Positions 1 through 11,791 of a stretch of 64,000 nucleotides of DNA are shown one piece after another. Each line of letters opens with the position of its first letter. Position 1 is the first letter of the stretch. The notes under the pieces were generated by a model. That model was not told the DNA's origin and ran no database searches. It saw only the letters and a program-made list of their open reading frames with translations. The DNA is from Ctena decussata. Taxonomy: Eukaryota; Mollusca; Bivalvia; Lucinida; Lucinidae. The position numbers and the translations under genes were made by a program. The DNA lies in contig OZ022506.1 of the NCBI GenBank assembly GCA_963989385.1, positions 67,281,434 to 67,345,433 on the forward strand, given 5' to 3'.

Positions 1-78
1 AACATCTGTTGGGGTCCGGATACTCTTGCCTAGAAATATACATATATCCACAATCTACTAATACCTACATATATTAGA

Positions 79-855
79 TATAGTCCGTTTGCTCCCAAGT
101 GCAAACGGGGTTTTGCTTATTTTCTCGAAAACGATGAAAGTTCCATCAAATGTTCTAATGTCCGAATGATTCCTATAACTATACATAACAGAATACGGAA
201 AGTCCAAATTTTTGGATGCTTTTGTAAAATATTTTCCATTGACAGTAATGCAAAAACTGAGCAGTTTCACTAAAGGGCGTCATATGCTTGTTAGAACAGC
301 CAAAATATTGTTGATAGGCAATAGCGTAAACTCGTTGTTTACTACAGGTGTGGGCGTATATGAATGAAATAGTAAAATGTATTCACCTGTCCGCACGCGT
401 ATCGCATGGTATCACAAGTCAGGTGATACTATGTTGTAAATAAACATTGAACTATTATATTATTTTGCGAGTAAAAATTGTATGTTTTGACATTTGATAA
501 TATATGGGTGAAACAAAAAGTAGAAAAAATGGATTCAGAATAAAATTTCAATTAATTACGCAAATTTTGCTCTAGGGATAGCATACATTGGTCACATGCT
601 CTAACACGTAAAACTAAACGGGAATTCCAACAGCCAACTTTTACTCCCTTGTAATTAAGAGGTGAAAATGACATATTTTAGGTCCTGTTTTTGTATTGAA
701 ACTTTTTTGTGCAAAATCTCACATTTTTGCAAAATTATGATTTTGTTATGTATAGGATGAAAATTAAGAATAAGCAAGTCGAAAATCTTCTACTTCTCAC
801 CAATTTTGAGAAAATATTGGGAATGCCGTTTGCATTTGGGAGCAAACGGACTATA
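79..855. mobile_element. Non-autonomous DNA element with about 30-bp terminal inverted repeats
   Basis: The left end begins TATAGTCCGTTTGCTCCCAA and continues with a TGCAAACGG block. The right end (826-855) is its reverse complement with about one mismatch. Minisatellite sequence lies on both sides (TACCTACATATAT on the left, ACCTACTCCATACATCTGTT on the right), showing insertion into the array. The interior is AT-rich and has no transposase-like frame. The family is not identified, and a TA target duplication is possible but uncertain in this AT-rich context. Confidence 0.7.
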
Positions 856-1496
856 CCTACTCCATACATCTGTTTGTGTTCGAATTTATATTAACAATAT
901 ATTAGTACCTACATATATATTTAGGACCATTAGAAATACTAACATAATACACCTCTTGGCGTCTAGATGCTCTTGTCTGTACATATATGTATTTCAACTA
1001 TGTATTACTACCTCCTTATAATCAGGAACCTAAAACTACATACATGTACATACATAACAACCTGTTGGCGTATAAATAATCTTGCCTGTACATATATGTA
1101 TTTCAAATTTCAACTTGTATTACTACCTCCATATAATTCGGAACCTAAAACTACATACATAACAACCTGTTGACGTCTAAATAATCTTGCCTGTACATAT
1201 ATGTATTTCAACTTGTATTACTACCTCCATATAATTCGGAACCTAAAACTACATACATAACAACCTGTTGGCGTCTAAATAATCTTGCCTGTACATATAT
1301 GTATTTCAACTTGTATTACTACCTCCATATAATTCGGAACCTAAAACTACATACATAACAACCTGTTGACGTCTAAATAATCTTGCCTGTACATATATGT
1401 ATTTCAACTTGTATTACTACCTCCATATAATTCGGAACCTAAAACTGCATACATAACAACCTGTTGGCGTCTAAATAATCTTGCCTGTACATATAT

Positions 1497-2550
1497 ACTG
1501 ACACAAACAAAAAACGTCCGCTTTACAATTGTGTCTCTGAATTCCAAATGCACACAGACATTTCATTCAAATGTTTTGTTTCAATAACGTGGATTATTCA
1601 GCAATGGTGTGCGTTGAACGGAAATCCTTTAAATGAAGATCGGCGACAATGACAATGTCGCAAGCGCCAGTACCCAAATTTCGAAAGTCACAAAATCAGT
1701 ATCTCGTGTGTTCTTCCAATTTTAACCATCACAGCTCATCCTAACATCACTGAGCAGACACGCTGCTGAGATATTATGGGTGCTGGATGCATTCTAAATT
1801 GTCACAACCACTGGCATAAATCTGTCACGTAAAGTGACGTCACAAAACGTCGATCACGACCGTGCGTAGATACACGCCAGCATTACCTTGTTGGTCCATC
1901 AGTTTATAAGTCAATGGCATAGGACCACTTCAGAATTCATTATTAGCCATCAATAGCATTGAAATCAGTATCATTCAGCATTGCAAAAGTTTGGTTACAA
2001 AATTACTCGATTACTTTTCTGTAAAAGGTGGGGTAATAAAACCGAATTTTAGTGCGCCGGGATTTCAGATTTCAGCCATAATTTTTATTTTCTGATGCAT
2101 GTTGTCATTATTGTACACAAGTATAGTCAACTGACACAAAAACAGTGTCAAAATGATGAACGGTTATGGAGATACGGAAGTTCTAAAATCGTTATTATTT
2201 TAATTAAAAGGGAGATAATTTCATAAATCGAAGACTTTGGGCTGCTTTCTCGTTCATTTAATAAGCGGGTTTTGTTTCTGAAAGTTGATTTTTCGTTTGT
2301 CGATGTTTCTAACATTCGTTTTACGCAAAACGTTTCAGGTTTTGATGAATAAAATACTGCTGAGAATGAAAAATTATGTTTTGATATTAAGTTCGGTAAA
2401 TCTTGTGACTATGGAGAAAAATTAAAATGGTTGCAACTTTATGTGTGCCAGATGCTCGGGACACATTTTGATTTATGTTTTATGGATACAACTTTACTGG
2501 TTTAAAAGATACAGAACCTTAGAAATCGGACGTTTCTTTTTTGTGTCAGT
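1497..2550. mobile_element. Non-autonomous DNA element, ACTGACAC-type ends, copy 1
   Basis: The ends ACTGACACAAACAAAAAACG and the reverse complement of CGTTTCTTTTTTGTGTCAGT form imperfect inverted repeats of about 24 bp. The flanks are GTACATATAT and ATATGTATTT. Removing the element plus one ATAT restores the minisatellite sequence exactly, which supports a 4-bp target duplication. Length is 1054 bp. A second copy in opposite orientation lies at 34582-35835. No coding potential is apparent, so movement would depend on a transposase encoded elsewhere. Confidence 0.8.
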
Positions 2551-2640
2551 ATATGTATTTCAACTATGTAATAATATCGAGTATTAAACTACATACACAA
2601 AAATCTGTTGGCGTCTAGATACTGTTGCCTGTACATATAT

Positions 2641-3252
2641 GAGCCGTTCTCTGTGAAAACCGGTCTTAATGACATTACGTAATAATTACGTTGTGAACGG
2701 ATGAAAAACACCAAAATTAATGATTTTTCGGACCTCTATTTATTTCCTTGAAAATACCTTAGGCGTTGAGATATAACAGAAAGCCCATGTATTCAGACAA
2801 AATCCAGTCATAAATATGACACATGTTGCCATGACAACGCTTATTCCATGGTAACCCCAAAGCCTTGAAAACAATTGGTATACTATCACAAAGACCTATC
2901 ATTTGAGAAAGAATGTTAAATCGGGCAAATTGTCATGTGTGTGCTATGAAATACACATTGAAAATGAGCAAACACACTTTTTGTCCCCAGTTATTTTGTG
3001 TAACAAGCACAGAAAGCGCGTTCGAATAAACGCAATGACGTTGACGTCAAAACATACTTGCATGACGTTAATAACGTCATATGAAGAAACTGCACTACCT
3101 ATGTGCTTCTGAAGTTTATATCTCAGTAGTAAATAACGGTAACAATATCAAATTTTCAGGAAATGTTCAGCAAAGCTAATACTTTTCCATGATGCAGTTG
3201 GTTAATTTTTTAATTTTATGTAATTTAGCCCGGTTTTCACAGAGACTGGCTC
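2641..3252. mobile_element. Non-autonomous DNA element with GAGCC ends (612 bp)
   Basis: The left end GAGCCGTTCTCTGTGAAAAC pairs with the right end, whose reverse complement is GAGCCAGTCTCTGTGAAAAC, followed by CCGG on both. The flanks are GTACATATAT and ATATGTATATC. Removing the element and one ATAT restores a minisatellite unit. The GAGCC termini and 4-bp ATAT duplication match the shorter foldback family (for example 6433-6668), which suggests related transposition machinery. The interior has CRE-like TGACGTCA sequence and no recognised gene. Confidence 0.75.
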
Positions 3253-3275
3253 ATATGTATATCAACAATATAATT

Positions 3276-3486
3276 GAGCAGCGACACAACAAAACCAACA
3301 AAGTGGCAAATGTGCGCCCAGCGAAGACTCAATTCACCCTGAAGGTAGCTAAGACCCTTAGCTACGCCTGAAGCCTGAATGGAGCAGCGAAGACTCTGAG
3401 CAAACTGGGCGGGTTGCTTGCCCAAGCTGATTTGAATCTTCGCTTTGCGCTCATGCCACTTTGTTCCTTTTGTCATGTGGCGGCTC
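3276..3486. mobile_element. Foldback element, GAGCCGCGACACGAC family, diverged copy
   Basis: The arms begin GAGCAGCGACACAACAAAAC and end with the complementary CATGTGGCGGCTC. The inner part carries the same core motifs as the copy at 6433-6668 (GCGCCCAGCG, CTAAGACCCTTAGCTAC, AGCGAAGACTCTGA). It sits in a fourth place in the minisatellite. The flanking AATT and ATAT do not match cleanly, fitting an older insertion. The opposed open frames across it are shadows of the palindrome. Confidence 0.75.
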
Positions 3487-3660
3487 ATATTAATACATGT
3501 ACCTCCATATATTTAGGAACATTAAAATACCTACAAATAAAATTGTTGGCGGATAGATACTATTGCTTGTACATATATCTAATACTTCCATATATTTTAG
3601 GAACATTAAAATACCTACAAAATACACCTGATGGAGTCTACAAAAGATACTCTTACCAAA

Positions 3661-4422
3661 ATTTTTGCAAATGCTTGGTAAACGCGCAAATCCTTTCCTA
3701 CACGGAAAATTAAAATTTCAAGCCCATGCAAAAAATTAACCAAAATATAACAACGCTATTTGACCCGTATACTTGTAAAGCATATTTGTGTACAATATCG
3801 GTTTGGAAGTAAAAGAACTCGTGGAGTTTTCACAAAACTCCGAAATTTCGGTTTGGCCACTTTCAAGAGTTTTGCGATAACTCCACCAGTTTTTTTTTTC
3901 TTTTACGAGTTTTTTTTCTTCTTTTTTTCCCCTTTTATGAAGGCGTTATGTTATACAAATATGGTTTACATACAGCATTGTTATATTTCGGCAATCCATT
4001 TGCAGAACCTGGCTCTTATTTATTTATTTATTTTCTTTTGGTTGATTTTCAAAATATGGATATGCGCGGTTACCAAGTCTGCGGATAAGAGCTTATATAT
4101 ATCAACATTCCACCAAACACCTCGACATAGCCATAAGAAATTTCCTTTTACCTGTAGCAAGAATTATTGCAAGGAACAAAGTGTAGACAGTTAGAATAAC
4201 TTTATCTAAATCCGTTCTCATGTTGCCAATATCACCCAGTAGGCACTGATAGATGTATAGTTCTGCGAGTGTCTCTGTCTCTGCAGAGTTTTATAGTAGT
4301 AACTGGTCCCCAGCTGCGGCAAAGCTTTTGATCAATACATGTCCAGTAACCACCATGAGAAAAGCATGTTTGTTAACAAGATTTTATGTCATTATCTAAT
4401 AGAATAAAGAATTGACATTTAG
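3661..4422. other. No gene seen; AT-rich with T-rich tracts
   Basis: The T-rich stretch at about 3888-3935 creates a low-complexity open frame (3760-4194) rich in Phe and Lys with no domain. No inverted repeats of note. Nothing supportable here beyond AT-rich spacer. Confidence 0.5.
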
Positions 4423-4612
4423 CCCGTAAAGCGCCAAAAGCAGACGACAAAATTTACGTCTGCAAAAATTAAAAAAAAATTAGTTTGTCCAAGCTATATC
4501 ATATTGAGAATTAGAAGACTAGAGGGCAAACAGTATAGATCTAGATGAGCCACCTCATCAAGATCTACACTGTTTGCAAATTTGAATGTTTTCATCTCTG
4601 GCGCTTTAAGTG
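4423..4612. mobile_element. MITE of the GCAGACGACAAAAT family, copy 1
   Basis: The ends TAAAGCGCCA and TGGCGCTTTA are inverted. Inside the left end is GCAGACGACAAAATTTACGT followed by CTGC, itself a small hairpin. The centre holds AGATGAGCCACCTCATC and CTACACTGTTTGC. The same organisation occurs at 37901-38103 and 52042-52247, where TTAA is repeated on both sides. Confidence 0.7.
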
Positions 4613-5661
4613 TTAGTATACTTTTTAAACTCTCTGATTGAGTTAACTTTCTATTACCACTTATTCCAGTTTTATTTTATTCTATTTTGTCACGTTTTCT
4701 ACTATAGAAACAGTAATTACGGGAGTAATTTACACCTTTGTACCTATGACGTATTATGTCCATGACGTATTACGCCTATAAGGCCCTCCCACTGGTGAAA
4801 CCACATGGTTTGTTTGTGTCTTTTCTTCGTACACAAACACCTGAAACAGGCGCAAGCGGCTGACGAAAGAATCCTGCCTGAGTGGGCTTTTAATTATCTT
4901 TGGGTTTTTTTTTTCTTTCCGTTTTGTTTTCACCAGTTCTTCACATTTCATTCTTTTTTAATACGAGGGCTGATCTAGAAGTTCGCGGACACCTTAAATA
5001 GAAATCTGAAAAGGGAAATCGATGAAACGTTACAAGCCCATTCTCACATCATTGATAAACACACGTGTAAATTTGAATGTGATATCTAAAACGGTTCATA
5101 TATAACAATGCATTTTGTTCTGTTACCCTAGGTTGCGCGGCGCACGCCACAACGTCACGTTGACAACTGATATATGCTAGTGCCCAAAACACGAAGCTGA
5201 TAAGATCCACTAAAGAAATTATGACATAAAAATCACAGTTTCTGCATTCATGTGATGCGAGGAATAGAGCAATAAGACATTCACAAGTTTTCCATCAGTT
5301 TTTATATAAAAAAAAAAACTTCTGATATCGCGTAAACACTTATTGAACTCAGTTTTTAGGTGTAAAATCTACTATTTGATCAAATAAGTGCATTATTGCC
5401 ATCCTGAGGATCAAAAATATCGCTCGAAATTTATTTTTATGACTTGTTTACACAGTATCTTGAAACGTGTATGTCTCGTGATGCTTCGTGTAAAATATGA
5501 CTTGTTTCCGTTGTATTCGTTATGTTTTTTATGTCGGTCTTAAGACAAACTGCTTGCGTGCAGACGTCATTTTCTATTTTCATGCCAGAGGGTGGTGGTC
5601 TGTTTTGTGTGTACAGAATGTCATGTCAAATGCCAATAATAAATATTCATATCGTTTGAAA
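4613..5661. other. Spacer with a mariner-style terminus at 4961
   Basis: At 4961-4992 the sequence TACGAGGGCTGATCTAGAAG resembles the terminal repeat of IS630/Tc1-mariner elements, as I remember them. Similar ends occur at 54651 and 55049. No matching opposite end or transposase frame is visible before the next element starts at 5662. The rest is AT-rich spacer without a supportable gene. Confidence 0.3.
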
Positions 5662-6432
5662 GATTTACAGACACTTCGGCCCCAAACCATCTCGGCCCCT
5701 AGACACCTCGGCCCCAAACCATCTCGGCCCCAGTCATTTCGGCCCCAGTCACCTCGGCCCCAGTCATCTCGGCCCCACGGACACTTCGGCCCCTAGTCAT
5801 CTCGGCCCCTAAGACATTTCGGCCCCAATTGTATTTTTGTATCTTTTTAAGTATATTTATATGAAATATTATCAGAAATGCTTTTTAGAGAAATGCCAGT
5901 GATTACGGCTTTGTTTTGCATTATCATTTAATGTATGCACTATTACTTTTGCAGTATCTTGAAAGAATGCTCACAAATTACCATATAGTGAAACGGCTCT
6001 AACCAAATTAGATTTTATTTGGATCAGTCTCACGTATTTGATTGTGTCCACGATTCTTCCGGATATGTTAAATATTTTCTGTAACAATATTAGGCCCTAT
6101 ACCGATAACTAATATTCTGTTTTAACTATTTTAGAGCTGTCATGTAAAAATTTCGTAATATATAGCAATGAAGTGAATGTAATTTTCTATACGGATACCG
6201 GTATCAAGCTTTTATAAAGCATTCTAGATAATCTCTCTCGAAAACTGGTTTTGAACTTAGGCATCGAACGTATGTCCATACAGTTTTACTGTCTATATTA
6301 TTTTCCGTTTACACATGTATTTATATTTAGATTTATGTTACATTTGACCTCTTTCCTTTTTCATATTTTCATTTTATTTCATCTTTTATTTCTTTCCTCA
6401 TCATCGGTAGTATTAATTTACAAGCTACATAT

Positions 6433-6668
6433 GAGCCGCGACACGACAAAACCAACAATGTGGTCGTGCGCCCAGTGATGACTCAGATCAGCCTGGACAT
6501 CCGCCAAATTTGACCAGACTCTTCGTTAAGTGCCCAAAGTCTAGCTAAGGGTCTAAGCTACATCCATGCGGACAGCGAAGACTGTGATCAGACTGGGCGG
6601 ATGTCCAGGCTGATCTGAGTCTGCGCTGGGCGCACAACCACATTGTTGGTTTTGTCGTGTCGCGGCTC
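6433..6668. mobile_element. Foldback element, GAGCCGCGACACGAC family, with ATAT target duplication
   Basis: The 5' arm GAGCCGCGACACGACAAAAC and the 3' arm ending TTTTGTCGTGTCGCGGCTC are nearly perfect complements. ATAT lies at 6429-6432 and 6669-6672, a 4-bp duplication. The length is 236 bp, with an asymmetric core (GTCTAGCTAAGGGTCTAAGC) that sets the orientation. It is nested inside the array-armed element 5662-8374. No coding capacity. Confidence 0.85.
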
Positions 6669-6997
6669 ATATAATAATGACCACTCTGTTGGTTACGTAT
6701 GTTAATTTCAAAATATATTCTACATATTGTAAAACTCAAATATAAATTTCCTTCTTTCCGTATATATCCAGCCATGATATTTAAAGGCGCCTTATCTTGC
6801 TCGCGTGCCTTTGTTTATTGCCCATCGTTAAATATCACACCTGAGGTTATCATTCACTAATCGATGTCGCGTGTCACGATTAATCAATACTGCTGCTTAC
6901 ATGGAAGTTAGGCAGGGTGAATGTTTTTAAATAGACAAACAGAAGGAATATATAGACAGATGGACGATCGGGCGAAAAAAATAATGATTGCAAAGCT

Positions 6998-6998
6998 T

Positions 6999-7032
<34 letters not shown>
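6998..7032. repeat. GATA microsatellite
   Basis: An uninterrupted run of about eight GATA/TAGA units inside the element at 5662-8374. Confidence 0.9.
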
Positions 7033-7033
<1 letters not shown>

Positions 7034-8701
7034 AACAGTTATCAAAACTGAATTTTGATAAATGACCCTGGCGACAGGAAGATCAGTTTTCATATAAACT
7101 TCGGTTCTTGTAACTCACGTTAACGTTTTAATTTTGCGTTTTAGTTTTTTCAGTAATATCGCTTTCAAGAGTTCTTGAAATCACGATCATCCAGTTGTCA
7201 CTTTGGATGTTAATTTGTCGAATATTGGCGAGATTCTTGAATCCGGTTCACGAATATCAGCAAAAATGAATGTGTTGCAAAAATTAGCAAAAATGAAGGT
7301 ATTTCGAATATTAAACGATTTACAGTTTATACGCATGTAGCATTTGGTCATATCCTTTTATCCGTCTAAAAATATGAAAGCATTACAGTTTCAGTCTAAA
7401 GAATCGGCATGACTAAATGTTTGGTATTAAATAAAGGAAAACCATCATGGTATTTAACATTAAAACACAAAAATAAATAGATAAATAAATCAATAAATTA
7501 TAGATAAAAATGTAAGAAAAAGAATCGCCGAGTCATGTTTTAATCTGTCATTACAGAGAGGGCACATGCTTGTGCTGAAATAAAGGAGAATTTCTCGATT
7601 TGGTTCATCACAACAAGTTAGATTAAAGTTGAAAATCATGTGAAAAAGAGACATTTATCTACCCTGTAAAAATATTAATGATTGGTCCTACCGGCCCACC
7701 CAAAAATACAACAAATACGATTCAATAAAAAAAAAGTACCTCCACGCATTCGTTCTATGGATTACAAAGGAAACACAAAAGATCCGCACGAACGCATCCA
7801 CGACTGTTCCCGCAAGACTGAGGGTGGGTGCGACCAGGCGATGATGCTTGGTAACTTTCAGTGGCGGTCCTACTTAATTGGATACTAGTAGGACAAGGAC
7901 CGGCTGTGCTTGCAGTATGTGCGGATCGGTGTTGTGTTGATATTTTCTCCCGGCTATCATATTCTCTCTTCTTTCTCTCTATATCTCTGTGAGACGGCTC
8001 GATATAGACTGAAATAATGTCTCAAAGAGCCGTTAAGCACAGATCAACCAACCAAGCAAAACTCGCAAGACTGAGCGGGACTGAGCTCACAATTTTGTCG
8101 GACTCTATTGGACTCTCGAGGAATATTACTGTAAAAAGATGTAAGTATTTCAATGGGAAAAAAAAGTGAAAAATGTAGAAATTATTTAAATTTGTCAAAC
8201 TGGGGCCGAAGTGACTAGGGCTATGGGGCCGAGATGACTAGGGACCGAAGTGACTAGGGGCCGAAGTGTCCAGGAATTTATTTCTAGGTGGGGCCGAGAT
8301 GGTTTGGGGCCGAGATGACTAGGGGCCGAGGTGTCTAGGGGCCGAGATGGTTTAGGGCCGAAGTGTCCTGTTACCGTTTGAAATTGGGAATTGCTATGTT
8401 AGTTCTTGACTGAAATTTTATCGAAATTTAAGGATAAAGAGTATATTTGATTATTTTAAAAGGAACATTTTGTATTTTTCTGTAAAAAATCTGGAGTGCG
8501 CCGCAAAGACAACCCCTGGTATATTCAAACGTAGATGCCAAACCCAATATTTGTTGAATTTGCCCGATATTGTGAGAAATTATTCAGTCATATATAGAGA
8601 AGCATTGGTCAAGTTTTGAAAGAAATTACTTATTGCAGTTGGATTTTATGGATTGTGTCCACGAATTTCTGGATCATCCCTCGTATATATATATATAAAG
8701 G

Positions 8702-9059
8702 CAAAGGCGTAGCCAGAAGGAGGCCTGGAAGCCCAGGCTTCAACATTCCCCGTCTGTTCTTGGAATGGATTGGACGACATTAGAGGGATGTAACTTTGGA
8801 GATTTTTTTGCCTAACTTTCCAATCGGGATCAACTCTTACAGAAAAGAATTTGCTCCTGCAGGCAGGAGCAAATTCTTTTCTTTAAGAGCTGACCCCCAT
8901 TTAGAAGGATTTCTCTTAAGGGAGGTCACAAAAATTGTTCACCTTCGTAAAAATGGCGGAAGGGGCGGAGTTTTGCATATTAGAGTGATCTCCCTTGTAG
9001 GTGTATATATCACAGAACATGTTTGCTTCAACAGATTGTTAGGTCTGGCTACGCCACTG
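8702..9059. mobile_element. hAT-like non-autonomous element
   Basis: The left end CAAAGGCGTAGCCAG and right end CTGGCTACGCCACTG are inverted. The form CAGTGGCGTAGC is a familiar hAT-superfamily terminus. Inside it, 8836-8884 is a hairpin with 20-bp arms (AGAAAAGAATTTGCTCCTGC). A clean 8-bp target duplication is not visible (only AAAGG is shared), so the assignment is moderate. No transposase. Confidence 0.5.
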
Positions 9060-9365
9060 AAAGGTCATAGAGACATCCTGCCAGGGCAAATAGTGTAGAC
9101 CCAGCCTGCGCTGCTTGTCAACACTTTCATAAACTGTTTCCGAGACCTAGTCTGCGCTGATGGACGGACACTCGGCGCCAGACGTTCGTACCGCTGAGCT
9201 ACTAGGGGAACGTCGTTACGAGAACTGAAACAGAACAGAATAGAACAGAATAGTCTGCGCTGTTTGTCAACACTTTTAGACGATTTCATTTTGTGAAGGG
9301 GCATCATCAATATTATCATTGCTTACAACTGTAAAACTTTTGTTGTTTCCCCGCTAACGTTAAAT
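9060..9365 (-). repeat. Short tRNA-like fragment and direct repeats
   Basis: On the - strand 9184-9203 reads GTAGCTCAGCGGTACGAACG, which resembles a pol III A box. TCTGCGCTG-TTGTCAACACTTT blocks at about 9106 and 9250 repeat in direct orientation. Probably a decayed SINE-like piece; no gene. Confidence 0.3.
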
Positions 9366-10008
9366 TCTGTTCGCCGAATAGTCTATTCGCTGAATTCTAT
9401 CGTTTAAGATCAATTTTATGGTTGAACCAACTGAAGGTTTTGTTTGTATTTACTGGAATTTTTTTTTCTGTGTTCATTGATCCGTGAACTATAGGTCATG
9501 GCCCGATATGCATTGCTGCTTTCAATAGATCTTCCCCAGATGGATCTATGAAGCAAATTTTGAAAGACTCTATCCCTTTTGGTTACTTAAAGACTGAACT
9601 AAATGCAACATGTTCGCCGAATAGTCTATTCGCTGAATTCTATCGTTTAAGATCAATTTTAGGGTTGAACCAACTGAAGGTTTTGTTTGTATTTACTGGA
9701 ATTTTTTTTCTGTGTTTATTGATCCGTGAACTATAGGTCATGGCCCGATATGCATTGCTGCTTTCAATAGATCTTCCCCAGATGGATCTATGAAGCAAAT
9801 TTTGAAAGACTCTATCCCTTTTGTTTACTTAAAGACTGGGCTAAATGCAACATGTGAATATTTTTCTATGTTCAGTGAGCCGTGAAATATAGGCCATGGC
9901 CTGATATGTCTCGCTGCTTTCAGTAGATCTTCTTCCCCAGATGTATCAATGGAGCAAGTTGGAAGAATTTTCGCTCTTGGTTACTTAGAAACTGAGCTTA
10001 ACGCAACA
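9366..10008. repeat. 243-bp tandem repeat, about 2.7 copies
   Basis: The landmark GTTCGCCGAATAGTCTATTC occurs at 9369 and 9612, giving a 243-bp period. A third, more diverged partial copy (GTGAAATATAGGCCATGGCC) follows from about 9855. The first two units are almost identical. The open frame at 9548-9736 lies within the repeat and is not regarded as a gene. Confidence 0.85.
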
Positions 10009-10124
10009 TTTTCCAGCGTTCATCGTGTGATGAAGCCAGTGGGCGAAGCTAAAATTCCCATGAAGCGCTTCTTGTAGAATTTTAGCGACGACCGCTGGCT
10101 TCTTCACACGATGAACGCTGAAAA
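10009..10124. mobile_element. Hairpin MITE (116 bp)
   Basis: The arms TTTTCCAGCGTTCATCGTGT and the complement of ACACGATGAACGCTGAAAA extend to about 30 bp, including GAAGCCAG. Inner parts are also self-complementary (GCTAAAATTC / GAATTTTAGC). Confidence 0.7.
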
Positions 10125-10261
10125 CTGTAATTTTTATTCTTATATTTACATTTTATTTTTAGACACTTCCTGTGCTGTTTTCGTGGTAATATAATATAGA
10201 ATATGCAAAATATGCGTCAAGGAAAAGAGAATATGCAAAATATGCGTCAAAGAAAAGACAG

Positions 10262-10371
10262 CTGGGTCGCGTAGCGCAATCGGTAGGGCGCCTGACTTAT
10301 AAGCCAGAAGTCCTGGGTTCGATACCCGGTTCGAGCCAGAGGTCCTGGGTTCGATACCCGGTTCGGCCACT
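10262..10371 (+). tRNA. tRNA-like sequence (Ile-UAU-like) with a duplicated T arm; probably pseudogene or SINE head
   Basis: TAGCGCAATCGG matches a pol III A box and GGTTCGATACC a B box. The anticodon-loop region reads CTTATAA, as in a UAU-reading tRNA, but the stem around it (CCTGA/GCCAG) pairs badly. The block AGCCAGAAGTCCTGGGTTCG plus ATACCCGGTTCG is then repeated directly after itself, giving two T arms and two B boxes before GGCCAC. A normal tRNA would not carry this. A tRNA-derived SINE head or tRNA pseudogene is more likely than a working gene. Confidence 0.5.
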
Positions 10372-11791
10372 TACTTTCATTTCTCCTTCCGCTGATTCAA
10401 GAAGGGCATTTGTCAGTTTCTGGTGAAAGTAAGTGCACTTAGTACCATAGCTGTTTGCCGTGGACGTTAAACAATAACACGACAAAAAAAAACAAAAAAA
10501 AACGACGTATTCGGCCACTACATTAAACAGCCGTCGCTATAACGTGGCGTCGATCGAACGTTACGTGGACCAATCAAGGCGTTTGTTTGCCGTAGACGTT
10601 GCTTGACGACAACGTCACATGATCAACTGTCGTTCATCGGTGTATGTAGACTGGTTCTCTCCCTTTATAGCTACGCATATAGGGACAGGTAATGACTAAT
10701 CCAAACGGTCAAAAATCTGACCGCGGGATCTAGCGAGAGTTCGTGCGATATTTAGTTTTTGTAGCTATAACATCAGGAATGTTACTTGGGTCTAATATAA
10801 ATATTTACTGTTGATATTATAATGCATGTAATGTTTTTTTATGACAAAAATATTTTTTAAAACATAACCATGCTGTCAGAGTCATTGAAGAGTAGCCATA
10901 ACGCGTCATGACGTAGAACCGATACAATTTTGAATGGACCAATCTAGCAAATCACATGGCCAGGTGACATAATGGTAAACCGTGTATTTATCCGCTGAGA
11001 AAACCCGAAATGACTCGATTTGTTATACGGCATATGGCGGACCAATCACAGCCCACGAAAGACTATATCTGACCAGTTGTCATAAATATTGACAACTTGG
11101 GACCAGTTTACGGTGTATGAAGCCAGTTGCTCTATACCACTGGGTGGTTGCTTAGTCCCGGTGGGCGATGATTTTTTCTGACAATCGTCAGCGATTTTTC
11201 TGACAATTAGTGTCTCGTAGCGTGACGAAGCAAAATGGTAAGTGAACATACTTATTTTCAATATTTTCTCCTGATCTTTTGCAAACGGGCTGTTTTTGAA
11301 GCATTTTTTTATGAGCGCATTTAGTCGTATGTCACATTTTTTGTGAAATAATCTCTGCAAACTAAGGATGAAAATTACAGCAAATGTCAAGGATTTGCTC
11401 TTACAAAGAATTTAGTGTCCCGGATTTTTTCTCACAGTGTCCCGGATTTTTTCCTACCACATATATTGCATTTCAGAGACCCAAAACTCGGATTATAGAA
11501 TCAGCAATTAGATTTCTTTAGTGTTTGATCTAATTTTATTTTCGAACTTCAAAAGCATTACTGACAAGTATGTAATGGTATGCCTTAAGGAAAACTATCA
11601 CTTCAGGTGTTCATGAGTGAAAAAGTTCATTACACGACAGAAAGAGGATTTTTTATCTTTTATGCTTAATAATTACAGTGCCTTATGCTTTATAATTACA
11701 GTGATCAGATTTTTCCAAGTCGATATTGCTGGCGTCAGAGAATAAACCTTTCTCCTTGCCATTTCGCTTCAGTGTGGTGTTGCTAGGCGTT
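10372..11791. other. No gene seen
   Basis: Mixed AT-rich sequence with an A-rich run near 10482-10502 and two GTCCCGGATTTTTTC blocks at 11417-11455. A related inverted block occurs at about 13540-13565. The 114-residue frame at 11046-11390 (-) shows no domain I can name. The region may be an old repeat bounded by these blocks, but I cannot define it. Confidence 0.4.

Larger units (their letters stand above)
1..3660. repeat. 98-bp minisatellite locus, interrupted by four mobile elements
   Basis: The unit contains the landmark CCTGTTGGCGTCTAAATAAT and the palindromic stretch GTACATATATGTAT. Landmarks at 1061, 1166, 1264, 1362 and 1460 give a regular 98-bp period in the best preserved block (about 960-1496). 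Diverged units are recognisable at 1-78, 856-960, 2551-2640, 3253-3275 and 3487-3660. These pieces are separated only by inserted elements (79-855, 1497-2550, 2641-3252, 3276-3486), so the whole stretch was once one array. Short open frames here are repeat translations and not genes. Confidence 0.85.
5662..8374. mobile_element. MULE-like foldback element with arms made of 16-17 bp tandem units
   Basis: The left arm (5671-5826) and right arm (8205-8368) are inverted arrays of a short unit containing CTCGGCCCC alternating with AGTCAT, AAACCAT or AGACAC. The outermost sequence GACACTTCGGCCC is present inverted at both ends. Both flanks carry CGTTTGAAA (5653-5661 and 8375-8383), a 9-bp target duplication, which is the size expected of Mutator-like transposons. 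The 2.4-kb interior holds a foldback element (6433-6668), a GATA microsatellite and no transposase. I infer a non-autonomous MULE relative because the similar element at 15590-16378 contains MULE transposase sequence. Confidence 0.75.

Noticed and set aside
3760..4194. 144-residue open frame
   Set aside because: Low complexity, rich in Phe and Lys from a T-rich tract, with no conserved motif.
5497..5796. 99-residue frame with a Pro-Arg-rich repeated tail
   Set aside because: The tail is the CTCGGCCCC array of the element at 5662-8374; nothing upstream supports a gene.
11046..11390. 114-residue - strand open frame
   Set aside because: No recognisable domain, no paralogue in the window, and it lies in probable repeat sequence.
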